A stretch of 9,369 nucleotides of DNA from Clostridiales bacterium (GTDB lineage: Bacteria > Bacillota > Clostridia > Oscillospirales > Acutalibacteraceae): positions 1 to 9,369 of the forward strand of contig JAAZGX010000221.1 in NCBI GenBank assembly GCA_012511005.1, written 5' to 3'. The notes under the pieces are model-generated. The model had not been told where the DNA came from, did no database searches, and saw only the letters and a list, made by a program, of their open reading frames with translations. Positions within the stretch are counted from its first letter, which is position 1. Each line of letters begins with the position of its first letter. This document shows positions 1-6,238 of the stretch, one piece after another. The position numbers and the translations under genes are program-made.

Positions 1-58
1 ATAGTTGTAAGCAGAGTAAAATTTCACTACAGCCCCTAATCTTTTTGTTCAGTTTAGT

Positions 59-2407
59 TTAATTGTATATGTCGATAAGCGTCCTTAGTGCTTGTATTAT
101 AGACATCAGTCTATTAAACAGTGCTAATATCTGTGAGAAGAACGGTAAGTCAAGCATTCCGCCGCCTGAAGAAGTATCAAGTATTATTTCGTCACTCCAA
201 TAGCTTTTTGAGGCATCGCCCACTCTGAAGTGATAAACTGTATCCTTTTCAAGCTCTAAAGTAGTTAGGCTGTGTTCTGCACGCGTAATATCGTAAGGTA
301 AAATGCCGGCACCCGGTAAAAACTCTACGGAGTTATATGTATTTGTGATTAAATTAGTGCTGTTTGAAAAAATAGTTGACGGTGTACCGGTAAAGTCAAT
401 ATCAATAGGAAGGATTTCAATATCACTGCCTAATACTGAGTATTTTGTAATCCAAGTAATAGTTCTTTTCGTATCGTCACCGTCTTTAGTGATTTCTATG
501 TTAAACGGCAAACGCTCATTTTTAGCGGTAGCCTCTGCTTCTACGGGACCTGTGTATGTTATAAAGGCGTTACTGTCTTGCTTTATACCGGGGTTATCGT
601 CAGTAAGAATACTTTCTACGAGTAATGAGAGTGTTTCGGAAATTCCGGCGCCGGAGGCATAGGTAACTAAAAGCTCTCCGATATAAGCAGAGGGTTTTAA
701 TGCGTCAAGATTTTCGGGGAACGGTATACCCGCTTCATCTAAAGCCTCGCGAAGAAGCACTTCTACAGTATCAATTAAAAACTCTTTTTCACCCGTTATA
801 ACGGGAGGCAGGAAGATAGACGGAAGCTCGTCACAAAATACATCGTCAATAAGAACGGCGCATATTTTGTGAAGCAATTTATCAATCAGCTCGCCGCTTT
901 TAGTTTTTTCTAAAGCGTCAGCCATAAATAAATCATCTTCAAGATACTCGTCACCGCCGAATAAATATGCAACAAGGCTCTGCCCGAATTCCTCAAAATT
1001 GCCGCCTCTTTCCGTATTGCCAAAGCCAAGGGTGTCAATAAACTTTGTACTGCTAATCTCCGAAAGTTGCATTGTGGCAATACCTGTAAGCGCTCTGTCA
1101 ATAATATTATACAGATTTTCGGGATTGTCAAAATAAATATCTATAAGCCTGTTTGCCAAAATCTCTACAATAGTTGACAGCGTTCCGTCAAGCTCTATAC
1201 CGTTTTCATAAAGAAGCTCGATTATGCCCTTTTCCTTTGCGCCGTGGAGCATATCCGACAGATATGTACAGGCTATATCCGTTCCATATTGCGCAAGTCC
1301 GTTATGACCGTAAGACTGACCAAAGCTGAATGTATGGCTGTAGGGGTATTCATATGTAGTGCCTAAATATGTTACGGGCATTTCACAGTCCGGCTCAAAG
1401 GACTTCACATCTGCCGAAAACTCACTGTCCGTATTTGTGAAAACGACCTCACGGAATGTATTCGGAAAGCCCGTTAAAGACGGTGTCATAATATCGGTAA
1501 TCGTTTCGCCGCTGTCACTGACGGCTGTAACAATGTCACTCATATGAGTGTGACCCGTAAAGATATATTTCATTCCACCGTCTGCAAGCGTTTCACTTAC
1601 TTCAAGCCAGTTATCAATCATTGTCGAGTTTAATACGGTAGACTGCATATCAAAATGTGCAGGTACGCTTTCATGGGTCATACCTATAACCCTTTCACCG
1701 CAAAGCCTTGCATCTTCCATTTCTGCTATAACCCAATTCATAAGCCCTGACGGATATATATCTTCACCCGCATAAGTGCTGTTAAGTGAACTGCCGCTGT
1801 ATGTTTCACAGTCAATGCAAATCAAACGGATATTACCGTCAAGCCTTACGGAATAAGACAGCATACCCGCCTCTTCACCGTATGGCGGTGTGTATGTGTT
1901 ATAAGAAAGGTCATATCCAAGGTCTTTATAAATCTCTAAAAACTCCTGCGGCTCTGTACCTCTTGCATCTTCCATAACGCCGTTTTCAAAGGTTATGGGA
2001 TTTTTCTTACGAATATCGTGGTTACCGTTTATAACAATAACATCAATTCCCGTTTGTTCTTCAAATAACAGAAGCCGTTCGGCAAGTATTCTGTGTGCCT
2101 CATACTCACCGTCATGTGATAAGTCACCGGGAATAAGCAAATATTTTATTCCCTTTTCTGCGGCATGCTTCTCTACTGCATAAAGCGCCGAATTCAGCAA
2201 GTCAACACTTTGACCGGGTTGGCGCGTATTTAGCCTGCAATATTCTAAAAATGCGGGGCAATAATCCCCCGTAAGCTCGGCAGGAAAATAGTGAATGTCA
2301 GATATGACACCAATGCCAACTGAAACACCGTCTGCACTGACGACCGTTATAGGAGCTGCCACCAAGATGAGAACGAGTGCGAGCATAAGTGATAGTATCT
2401 TTTTCAT
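59..2407 (-). CDS. Secreted metallophosphoesterase with C-terminal purple-acid-phosphatase-like Fn3 domain
   Basis: A 782-residue exported calcineurin-type phosphoesterase. Residues 1-25 form a signal peptide (KK, a long hydrophobic run, cleavage near VVSA/DG). The dinuclear metal motifs are in order: SDIH (36-39), GDLSHDGE (94-101), GNHD (128-131), a histidine in GMTHES (H245) and GHTH (285-288), so the site looks intact. Residues 370-600 are mainly helical and unrecognised. Residues about 620-745 resemble the fibronectin-III-like domain of purple acid phosphatases (ITWIT near 650-654; VYHFRVGD...WSDE near 724-740), which normally precedes the catalytic domain. A Ser/Gly linker (746-750) leads to a hydrophobic, possibly amphipathic tail; no sortase motif is seen. 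The ATG at 2407 follows AAAGGA at good spacing. It is monocistronic as far as visible. The substrate is unknown: a phosphomonoester, phosphodiester or nucleotide is possible. Family assignment is firm; the Fn3-like call is by motif only. Confidence 0.93.
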   Translation of the reverse strand: MKKILSLMLALVLILVAAPITVVSADGVSVGIGVISDIHYFPAELTGDYCPAFLEYCRLNTRQPGQSVDLLNSALYAVEKHAAEKGIKYLLIPGDLSHDGEYEAHRILAERLLLFEEQTGIDVIVINGNHDIRKKNPITFENGVMEDARGTEPQEFLEIYKDLGYDLSYNTYTPPYGEEAGMLSYSVRLDGNIRLICIDCETYSGSSLNSTYAGEDIYPSGLMNWVIAEMEDARLCGERVIGMTHESVPAHFDMQSTVLNSTMIDNWLEVSETLADGGMKYIFTGHTHMSDIVTAVSDSGETITDIMTPSLTGFPNTFREVVFTNTDSEFSADVKSFEPDCEMPVTYLGTTYEYPYSHTFSFGQSYGHNGLAQYGTDIACTYLSDMLHGAKEKGIIELLYENGIELDGTLSTIVEILANRLIDIYFDNPENLYNIIDRALTGIATMQLSEISSTKFIDTLGFGNTERGGNFEEFGQSLVAYLFGGDEYLEDDLFMADALEKTKSGELIDKLLHKICAVLIDDVFCDELPSIFLPPVITGEKEFLIDTVEVLLREALDEAGIPFPENLDALKPSAYIGELLVTYASGAGISETLSLLVESILTDDNPGIKQDSNAFITYTGPVEAEATAKNERLPFNIEITKDGDDTKRTITWITKYSVLGSDIEILPIDIDFTGTPSTIFSNSTNLITNTYNSVEFLPGAGILPYDITRAEHSLTTLELEKDTVYHFRVGDASKSYWSDEIILDTSSGGGMLDLPFFSQILALFNRLMSIIQALRTLIDIYN

Positions 2408-2429
2408 AATTCAATCCTTTCCGGCGGTA

Positions 2430-2444
2430 ATACAATAATTGTAT
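2430..2444. promoter_or_regulatory. 15-bp palindrome in the phosphoesterase leader, possible operator
   Basis: ATACAAT-A-ATTGTAT is a perfect inverted repeat with 7-bp arms. It lies between the proposed promoter (2473-2500) and the start codon at 2407, where a repressor could block transcription. No binding protein can be named. In such AT-rich DNA a palindrome of this size can arise by chance, so the functional reading is weak. Confidence 0.35.
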
Positions 2445-2472
2445 ACCCAAATATAATATCTTATGCTATTTT

Positions 2473-2500
2473 ATGGTATCATAATTCCTGAAAATGTCAA
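2473..2500 (-). promoter_or_regulatory. Probable promoter of the metallophosphoesterase gene
   Basis: Reading the minus strand, TTGACA (2495-2500) is a perfect -35 box. A 16-bp spacer separates it from TACCAT (2473-2478), a 4-of-6 match to the -10 box. Other AT-rich hexamers lie closer to the gene, so the exact -10 is uncertain. The leader would be about 60 nt. Confidence 0.5.
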
Positions 2501-2530
2501 TAGCATGTACTGTAAATAAAAGTGAAATAC

Positions 2531-2561
2531 AAATAAAAAAGAGCGGGTTTTTCCGCTCTTT
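2531..2561 (-). terminator. Rho-independent terminator of the methyltransferase operon
   Basis: AAAGAGCGG (2538-2546) pairs perfectly with CCGCTCTTT (2553-2561) around a 6-nt loop. On the minus strand the hairpin is followed by TTTTTTATTT (2540-2531). It lies 20 nt past the corrinoid protein stop and so ends that operon before the phosphoesterase promoter. Confidence 0.92.
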
Positions 2562-2581
2562 ACAATTTATTAACATAAAAA

Positions 2582-3214
2582 CTACTTAAAAAAAGTCAGC
2601 GCAATTTCTGCAGCAGATGCAGCGTCAACCGCATAAGCGTCAGCGCCTATACTATCCGCAAAGCTTTGTGTTACGGGCGCGCCGCCTACCATTACCTTAA
2701 CGCTGTTACGCACTCCCGCTTCTTTCAAAGCATCTATAACATCCTTTTGTGCCGTCATAGTCGTAGTAAGTAAAGCGGAAAGGCAAACAACATTTGCACC
2801 CGTTTCTTTTACAGCCTCTACAATTGCGTCCCCGTCTACATCAACACCAAGGTCAACACATTCAATGCCAACGCCCTCAAGCATCATTTTTACAAGGTTT
2901 TTCCCTATATCATGCAAATCTCCTTTAACGGTGCAGACAATAGCCTTTCCAACAGGCTTTACGCCTTGTTTTACAAGCTCCGGCTGTAAAACGGCAACAG
3001 CGGCATTCATGGCTCTTGCGGCTATTAACACCTCGGGAACATAAATTTTATTCTCCTTAAACTTTTGACCGACAACCATCATAGCGGAAATAAGCCCGTC
3101 ATTGAGAATGCTCTGTGCAGGAATACCCTCATTTATAGCTTGGTTTACAAGCTCCTCGACATTTTTTGCCCGCCCCTTTTGGAGCATTTCATTGATTTGC
3201 AGTAGTACAGACAT
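2582..3214 (-). CDS. Methyltransferase cognate corrinoid protein (B12-binding)
   Basis: A 210-residue cytoplasmic methyl-carrier protein of the MtaC/MtbC/MtgC type, with the usual length and both usual parts. Residues 1-85 form the helical B12-binding cap. Residues 90-210 form the Rossmann-like cobalamin domain, with the DLHDIGKNL motif at 99-107 supplying the cobalt ligand H101 (DxHxxG), then SALLTTTM (146-153) and the GGAP loop (177-180). Such proteins accept a methyl group from a substrate-specific methyltransferase on Co(I) and pass it on, usually towards tetrahydrofolate. The upstream neighbour, a URO-D-family methyltransferase, is the likely partner. The ATG at 3214 has GGAGGT about 8 nt upstream. 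The gene ends 20 nt before a strong terminator, so it is last in its operon. The family does not reveal the substrate. Confidence 0.95.
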   Translation of the reverse strand: MSVLLQINEMLQKGRAKNVEELVNQAINEGIPAQSILNDGLISAMMVVGQKFKENKIYVPEVLIAARAMNAAVAVLQPELVKQGVKPVGKAIVCTVKGDLHDIGKNLVKMMLEGVGIECVDLGVDVDGDAIVEAVKETGANVVCLSALLTTTMTAQKDVIDALKEAGVRNSVKVMVGGAPVTQSFADSIGADAYAVDAASAAEIALTFFK

Positions 3215-3232
3215 TTTTATAACCTCCGAAAT

Positions 3233-3267
3233 TAGATTTTAGACTGTAGATTTTTGATGGTAGATTA
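3233..3267. repeat. Short tandem repeat, 14-bp period, between the methyltransferase and corrinoid genes
   Basis: TAGATTTTAGACTG (3233-3246), TAGATTTTTGATGG (3247-3260) and a partial third unit TAGATT (3261-3266) repeat with an exact 14-bp period. The core TAGATT is kept in all three and the rest has diverged. The block fills much of the 79-nt gap and ends shortly before the corrinoid gene's Shine-Dalgarno site. Function, if any, is unknown. Confidence 0.6.
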
Positions 3268-3293
3268 GCGGAAAACACATTGCGTTTTTTGGT

Positions 3294-4415
3294 TTATCCA
3301 AAAAGCTCTTTTTTTCTATCAAGATAATAAAGGTAATCGGCTTCAGGTACATTAGGAGGGCAGCGGTGGTCGCAAAACGGGATAAATCCGCCTCTTTTTA
3401 CGAGAGGAATGAGTGTATCAAGATACTTGTCTATTTCCTCTCTGCCTGCGCCAAGCTTCATTTTATCAACGCCTCCCATTATCCTAAGCTCCTTGCCATA
3501 TGTTTCAAAAAGCTCTGCAGGGTGAGCGCAAGAGTTGACCTCAAACGGGAAAAGACAGTTAATACCGCCTGAAAGGAAATATGGCATTAAAGGTCTTACA
3601 TCGCCGTCACAATCCGTATACCATATATCTATACCGAACTCTTTTAACTTTTTGTTTATGCGCTGATACCTCGGCGTGATAACATCCCTAAAAAAATCAA
3701 CACTGACAATGGGGCCGCCGTTGTAGCAAATATCCTCCCAGCCGCTTGCGAAATCAAAATCAAACTCCGGCAGAAGAATATCAAGCGCATCTAAAACAAG
3801 AGTACAAGCGGTTTCCACCATATCCTCTACCATATGAGGATAATCATATATGGCATAGCATATACCCTCAAAAGTTAGCATATCTCTAATTTTGCCTATC
3901 ATCGAGCCGCAGTGTATGCCAAGCGGATAGTCGCGCTCGCCGCGCGGTGAATGCAGAGCCTTAAAAAACTCTAAATTGATTTTTCTTGAGTTGTCGTTAC
4001 GGTTAAAACGCTCTTTTTTAACCTTTGCCCAGTCAGACGGTGTGACAACGCTTGACTTTAAGTAATGGGGTATAGAGCTTTTACCGTCTTTCTTAACTTC
4101 GGCAATAAGCCCGTCTCCGTTTTGATGGATTTGATATTTTTCATTTTCACTGATAATGATATTCGGGAAGGGCGGAGACATCCAGTAGTTGCCGCCGATA
4201 CACTCAATTTTATCGAAAGAGAAGAACTTGTTAGCCTGTCTTTCGTTTTTTATTCCGTTGTCGACAAACATCTTCCACAGCGTATAATTCTCGTCCCAGT
4301 AGCCGAACTCCATATTAAAGGAGCGGTCAACTTCCTTATAGTGCATCTGCGCGTTAAATCGCTCTCGATCGGTCATTTTCGAATTCCATTTATTAAGCAA
4401 AGGTATTATCGTCAT
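3294..4415 (-). CDS. Uroporphyrinogen decarboxylase (URO-D) family methyltransferase
   Basis: A 373-residue cytoplasmic TIM-barrel protein of the URO-D/MtaA/CmuA superfamily. The N-terminal pattern TDRERFNAQMHYKEVDR...EFGYWDE (15-42) is typical of the methyltransferase-like branch rather than of heme-pathway HemE. Candidate zinc or substrate ligands are D268-C269 in TDCDGD (267-272), and C348, H350 and C352 in CDHRCPPNVP (348-357). The canonical HxC of MtaA is not present in that form. It probably transfers a methyl group to or from the corrinoid protein encoded next; O-, N- or S-methyl substrates are all possible. The start at 4415 is supported by GAGGTGGG (4419-4426). M14 (4376) would begin at the usual family start but has only a weak ribosome site. 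It is the first gene of a two-gene operon with a near-consensus promoter. Confidence 0.9.
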   Translation of the reverse strand: MTIIPLLNKWNSKMTDRERFNAQMHYKEVDRSFNMEFGYWDENYTLWKMFVDNGIKNERQANKFFSFDKIECIGGNYWMSPPFPNIIISENEKYQIHQNGDGLIAEVKKDGKSSIPHYLKSSVVTPSDWAKVKKERFNRNDNSRKINLEFFKALHSPRGERDYPLGIHCGSMIGKIRDMLTFEGICYAIYDYPHMVEDMVETACTLVLDALDILLPEFDFDFASGWEDICYNGGPIVSVDFFRDVITPRYQRINKKLKEFGIDIWYTDCDGDVRPLMPYFLSGGINCLFPFEVNSCAHPAELFETYGKELRIMGGVDKMKLGAGREEIDKYLDTLIPLVKRGGFIPFCDHRCPPNVPEADYLYYLDRKKELFG

Positions 4416-4432
4416 ATACCCACCTCAAAAAG

Positions 4433-4461
4433 AATATATACAAAAAAAATCTATTTGTCAA
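4433..4461 (-). promoter_or_regulatory. Strong vegetative promoter of the methyltransferase operon
   Basis: On the minus strand, TTGACA (4456-4461) is a perfect -35 box, followed by a 17-bp spacer and TATATT (4433-4438), a 5-of-6 -10 box. Transcription should start near 4426, almost at the Shine-Dalgarno site GAGGTGGG. The leader would be only about 11 nt, which leaves no room for a riboswitch. Confidence 0.8.
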
Positions 4462-4470
4462 ATAAAAAAT

Positions 4471-4509
4471 GAAAATAATAAAAAATGAGCCTTCCACAAA
4501 GGAAGACCC
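4471..4509 (-). terminator. Rho-independent terminator of the hydrolase/flavodoxin-like operon
   Basis: On the minus-strand transcript GGGUCUUCC (4509-4501) pairs with GGAAGGCUC (4495-4487) around a 5-nt loop. The 9-bp stem includes two G.U wobbles. It is followed by AUUUUUUAUUAUUUUC (4486-4471). The wobbles would be A-C mismatches on the other strand, so the hairpin favours minus-strand termination. Confidence 0.85.
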
Positions 4510-4523
4510 GTTTTATCAATAAC

Positions 4524-4994
4524 CTATGCGGCTTTTTGCAGCGCTAATGAAACCACGCTCATATTATTTTCAATAAGACTTTTTTTAGGTATCGTTACAA
4601 CGCTTTTACAAATACCGCCCGCAAGCAATATCCTTTTTCTCAAAACATCATTGGCAAATGCTAAAGAACCGCCGCCGCTAAACAGCAAGCCAATTACCTC
4701 TTTACTTTTAAGGTTGTTAGCGCGCAAAAATGCGTTTACGGCGGGAGCCGGATTTTGCGCCCAAATAGGACTTGCTATTATAATGGTGTCATACTGCTGT
4801 AAATCAGGCTTATTTTTTTCTATTGCCGTATTTTTGCCGGTAATAGCAAGGTATGAACCAATAGTTTTTACATATGCGGGTGAACGGTCAAAATATTCGC
4901 GTATTTCAAAAGTGTCCGTATTATGTCCGTATGTGTTTTTACATAAATCTCGTATTTGTTCGTCTTCAGAATAATAAATTAATAGGGTACTCAT
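4524..4994 (-). CDS. Flavodoxin-like protein with an altered FMN phosphate loop
   Basis: A 156-residue cytoplasmic protein with a flavodoxin-type alpha/beta fold. It has the first strand TLLIYYS (3-9), the YDTIIIASPIWAQNPAPAVNAFL segment (68-90), which matches the usual PIWxxxPxxxVxxFL of the family, and a glycine-rich FSGGGS loop (105-110). The phosphate loop after strand 1, normally S/T-x-T-G-N-T, reads SEDEQI (9-14), so FMN binding may be weak or absent. The length is typical for a short-chain flavodoxin. Residues 1-4 of the longest frame (TTG at 5006) are rejected because GGAG lies inside that stretch, 6 nt before the ATG at 4994. That ATG is 12 nt past the hydrolase stop, indicating translational coupling. 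Redox role and partner are unknown. Confidence 0.82.
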   Translation of the reverse strand: MSTLLIYYSEDEQIRDLCKNTYGHNTDTFEIREYFDRSPAYVKTIGSYLAITGKNTAIEKNKPDLQQYDTIIIASPIWAQNPAPAVNAFLRANNLKSKEVIGLLFSGGGSLAFANDVLRKRILLAGGICKSVVTIPKKSLIENNMSVVSLALQKAA

Positions 4995-5006
4995 AAAACT
5001 CTCCAA

Positions 5007-5951
5007 TTATTTTTTTGATAAGACTTCGTTTACCCATTGACTAATATGTGAATAAACCTCGTCTTTGTTAAGCTCGTTTAATATTTCATGCCGGCAGTCG
5101 GGGTATAATTTTAATGTTACATCACTATGATTTGTGTCTCTTAAAAGCTTTGCAACTTCCTTTACGCCTTTTCCGTAAGAGCCGACGGGGTCAGCCTCTC
5201 CCGCAATTAACAAAATAGGCAGCGCATACGGAACATTCGCATACCAAATTCTTTTAGAAACGGAATGAAGCAGTGTAAATAAATCTCTGTATCCCGAAGC
5301 CGTGAAAAGAAAGCCGCATTTAGGGTCGTCAACATAAGCATCGACTATGGAATTATCCCGCGTCAGCCAGTCAAAATCCGTTCTAATCGGCTTTATCCTT
5401 TTATTATAGGAAGAAAACGCAAGGGAATTAATAAACTCCGAGCGGAAATGAGAGCCGTTTCTTTTAGCCACATAATCGGCAATCTTTTTGCCAACCAAAG
5501 CACCGGGATTGCTCCCGCTCGTGCCGCAAAAAACCACGCCGTCAATCTCGTTACCGTAATTTTCACAGTAGCTTCTTGCAATAAATGAGCCCATACTGTG
5601 ACCGAAAAGAATGACGCGCTTACCCTCATTTTCTTTTTTTATAATATCCGTTAGCTGTTTTACATCGTTAACAAGAGCTTTGTATCCGTCAGTATCTCCA
5701 AAAAAGCCAAGCTCTTCATCGTTTTCGACAGATTTACCGTGACCTAAATGGTCGTGCATATAAACGCCAAAACCCTCATTATTAAGAAAGCGGGCAAAGT
5801 CCACATATCTATCAGTATGCTCTGCCATACCGTGGGTAATTTGAACGATGGTTTTAACTTCGCTGTTATCGTCGGGGAAAAGACTTCTTGCGTATATTTC
5901 GCCTGATGCGCCAAAGGAAGTAAAAGAAAACTCCCTTTCTATGGACGCCAT
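5007..5951 (-). CDS. Alpha/beta hydrolase, monoacylglycerol-lipase / serine aminopeptidase S33 type
   Basis: A 314-residue intracellular hydrolase of the Hydrolase_4 group, with no signal peptide. Numbered from the ATG at 5951: the oxyanion-side motif THGMAEHTDRY (39-49), HDHLGHGKS (67-74 region) and the nucleophile elbow GHSMGS (117-122), with S119 as nucleophile. The acid is D254 in GEADPVG and the base is H288 in DCRHE. All triad residues are present, so it should be active on a lipid ester, lysophospholipid or similar acyl ester; the substrate is not determined. The longer frame begins with TTG at 5966, but the Shine-Dalgarno GGAG lies inside it, 9 nt before ATG 5951, so the shorter start is chosen. 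It is first in an operon with the flavodoxin-like gene and divergent from tetR, whose product probably controls it. Confidence 0.92.
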   Translation of the reverse strand: MASIEREFSFTSFGASGEIYARSLFPDDNSEVKTIVQITHGMAEHTDRYVDFARFLNNEGFGVYMHDHLGHGKSVENDEELGFFGDTDGYKALVNDVKQLTDIIKKENEGKRVILFGHSMGSFIARSYCENYGNEIDGVVFCGTSGSNPGALVGKKIADYVAKRNGSHFRSEFINSLAFSSYNKRIKPIRTDFDWLTRDNSIVDAYVDDPKCGFLFTASGYRDLFTLLHSVSKRIWYANVPYALPILLIAGEADPVGSYGKGVKEVAKLLRDTNHSDVTLKLYPDCRHEILNELNKDEVYSHISQWVNEVLSKK

Positions 5952-6003
5952 ATAATCACACTCCAAACGGCGGTAAGAAGAACTTGTTGTATTTATTGTT
6001 TAT

Positions 6004-6032
6004 ATTATATCAGAATAGTTACAAAATGTAAC
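6004..6032 (-). promoter_or_regulatory. Promoter of the hydrolase/flavodoxin-like operon
   Basis: On the minus strand, TATAAT (6004-6009) is a perfect -10 box. It is separated by 17 bp from GTTACA (6027-6032), a 4-of-6 match to the -35 box. The -35 box is one arm of the palindrome at 6018-6032, so a bound repressor would exclude RNA polymerase. Confidence 0.7.
6018..6032. promoter_or_regulatory. Candidate TetR operator, GTTACA-N3-TGTAAC
   Basis: A perfect inverted repeat with 6-bp arms and a 3-bp centre. It covers the -35 box and part of the spacer of the hydrolase promoter. Its size, symmetry and place next to a divergent tetR gene fit how TetR-family repressors usually bind. The link to this particular TetR protein is inferred from position. 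Confidence 0.55.
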
Positions 6033-6175
6033 CCTTTTATTACAAGTTTGTATTATTTCATAAAGAAATTCTTAAAATGATTACAAATCTAATACAAAAT
6101 AACGAAGTTTTCAGGTTTTAGGCACAAAAAATTAATGAACCGTCGCATTATGGTAATTTTATTAACTACATATTA

Positions 6176-6203
6176 TTGATTGATTTTTTCAGAAAATTAT
6201 GAT
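6176..6203 (+). promoter_or_regulatory. Probable promoter of the tetR operon
   Basis: TTGATT (6176-6181) and TATGAT (6198-6203), 16 bp apart, are 4-of-6 and 5-of-6 matches to the vegetative -35 and -10 boxes. The leader would be about 30 nt and contains the ribosome site AAAGGGGC before ATG 6239. Confidence 0.6.
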
Positions 6204-6211
6204 AATATCAT
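6199..6211. promoter_or_regulatory. Palindrome on the tetR -10 box, possible autoregulatory site
   Basis: ATGAT-AAT-ATCAT is a 13-bp perfect inverted repeat overlapping the proposed -10 box and start point. It does not share the GTTACA sequence of the site at 6018, though GTTAC occurs just downstream at 6213. Autoregulation is plausible from position only. Confidence 0.35.
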
Positions 6212-6238
6212 TGTTACGAAAGGCAAAGGGGCAAAAAG

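Larger units (their letters stand above)
5952..6238. other. Divergent intergenic region with repeated TTACA half-sites
   Basis: This 287-nt AT-rich stretch has no convincing gene. It holds the two divergent promoters and a set of similar motifs: GTTACAAAATGTAAC (6018-6032), ATTACAAGTTTGTAT (6039-6053, with TACAA-GT-TTGTA as a 12-bp palindrome), TTACAAAT (6081-6088), TACAAAATAAC (6093-6103) and GTTAC (6213-6217). The repetition of TTACA/TACAA suggests one regulator with several sites. Confidence 0.5.

Noticed and set aside
1..58. Terminator for the phosphoesterase gene
   Set aside because: There is no stable GC-rich hairpin followed by a U-run; AGTGAAATTTTACT is a weak imperfect palindrome only. 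The terminator may lie beyond the window.
303..662. Plus-strand reading frame of 119 codons opposite the phosphoesterase
   Set aside because: It is antisense to a well-supported gene, has no ribosome site and no recognisable domain. Other long antisense frames across the window are rejected for the same reason.
4374..4376. Internal ATG (M14) as start of the URO-D-family gene
   Set aside because: It fits the usual family N-terminus, but its ribosome site is weak and ATG 4415 has a strong GAGGTGGG; kept as an alternative only.
3294..4415. HemE, the heme-pathway uroporphyrinogen decarboxylase
   Set aside because: The N-terminal pattern, the cysteine-rich C-terminus and the adjacent corrinoid gene fit a methyltransferase, and no heme gene is nearby.
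4995..5006. TTG start at 5006 for the flavodoxin-like gene
   Set aside because: The only ribosome site (GGAG) lies inside the added four codons and serves ATG 4994.
5952..5966. TTG start at 5966 for the alpha/beta hydrolase
   Set aside because: The Shine-Dalgarno GGAG would lie inside the coding region; ATG 5951 has it at proper spacing.
6077..6121. A 14-codon reading frame, ATG to TAG, in the divergent intergenic region
   Set aside because: It has no Shine-Dalgarno site and lies among regulatory half-sites, and its translation has no recognisable feature.
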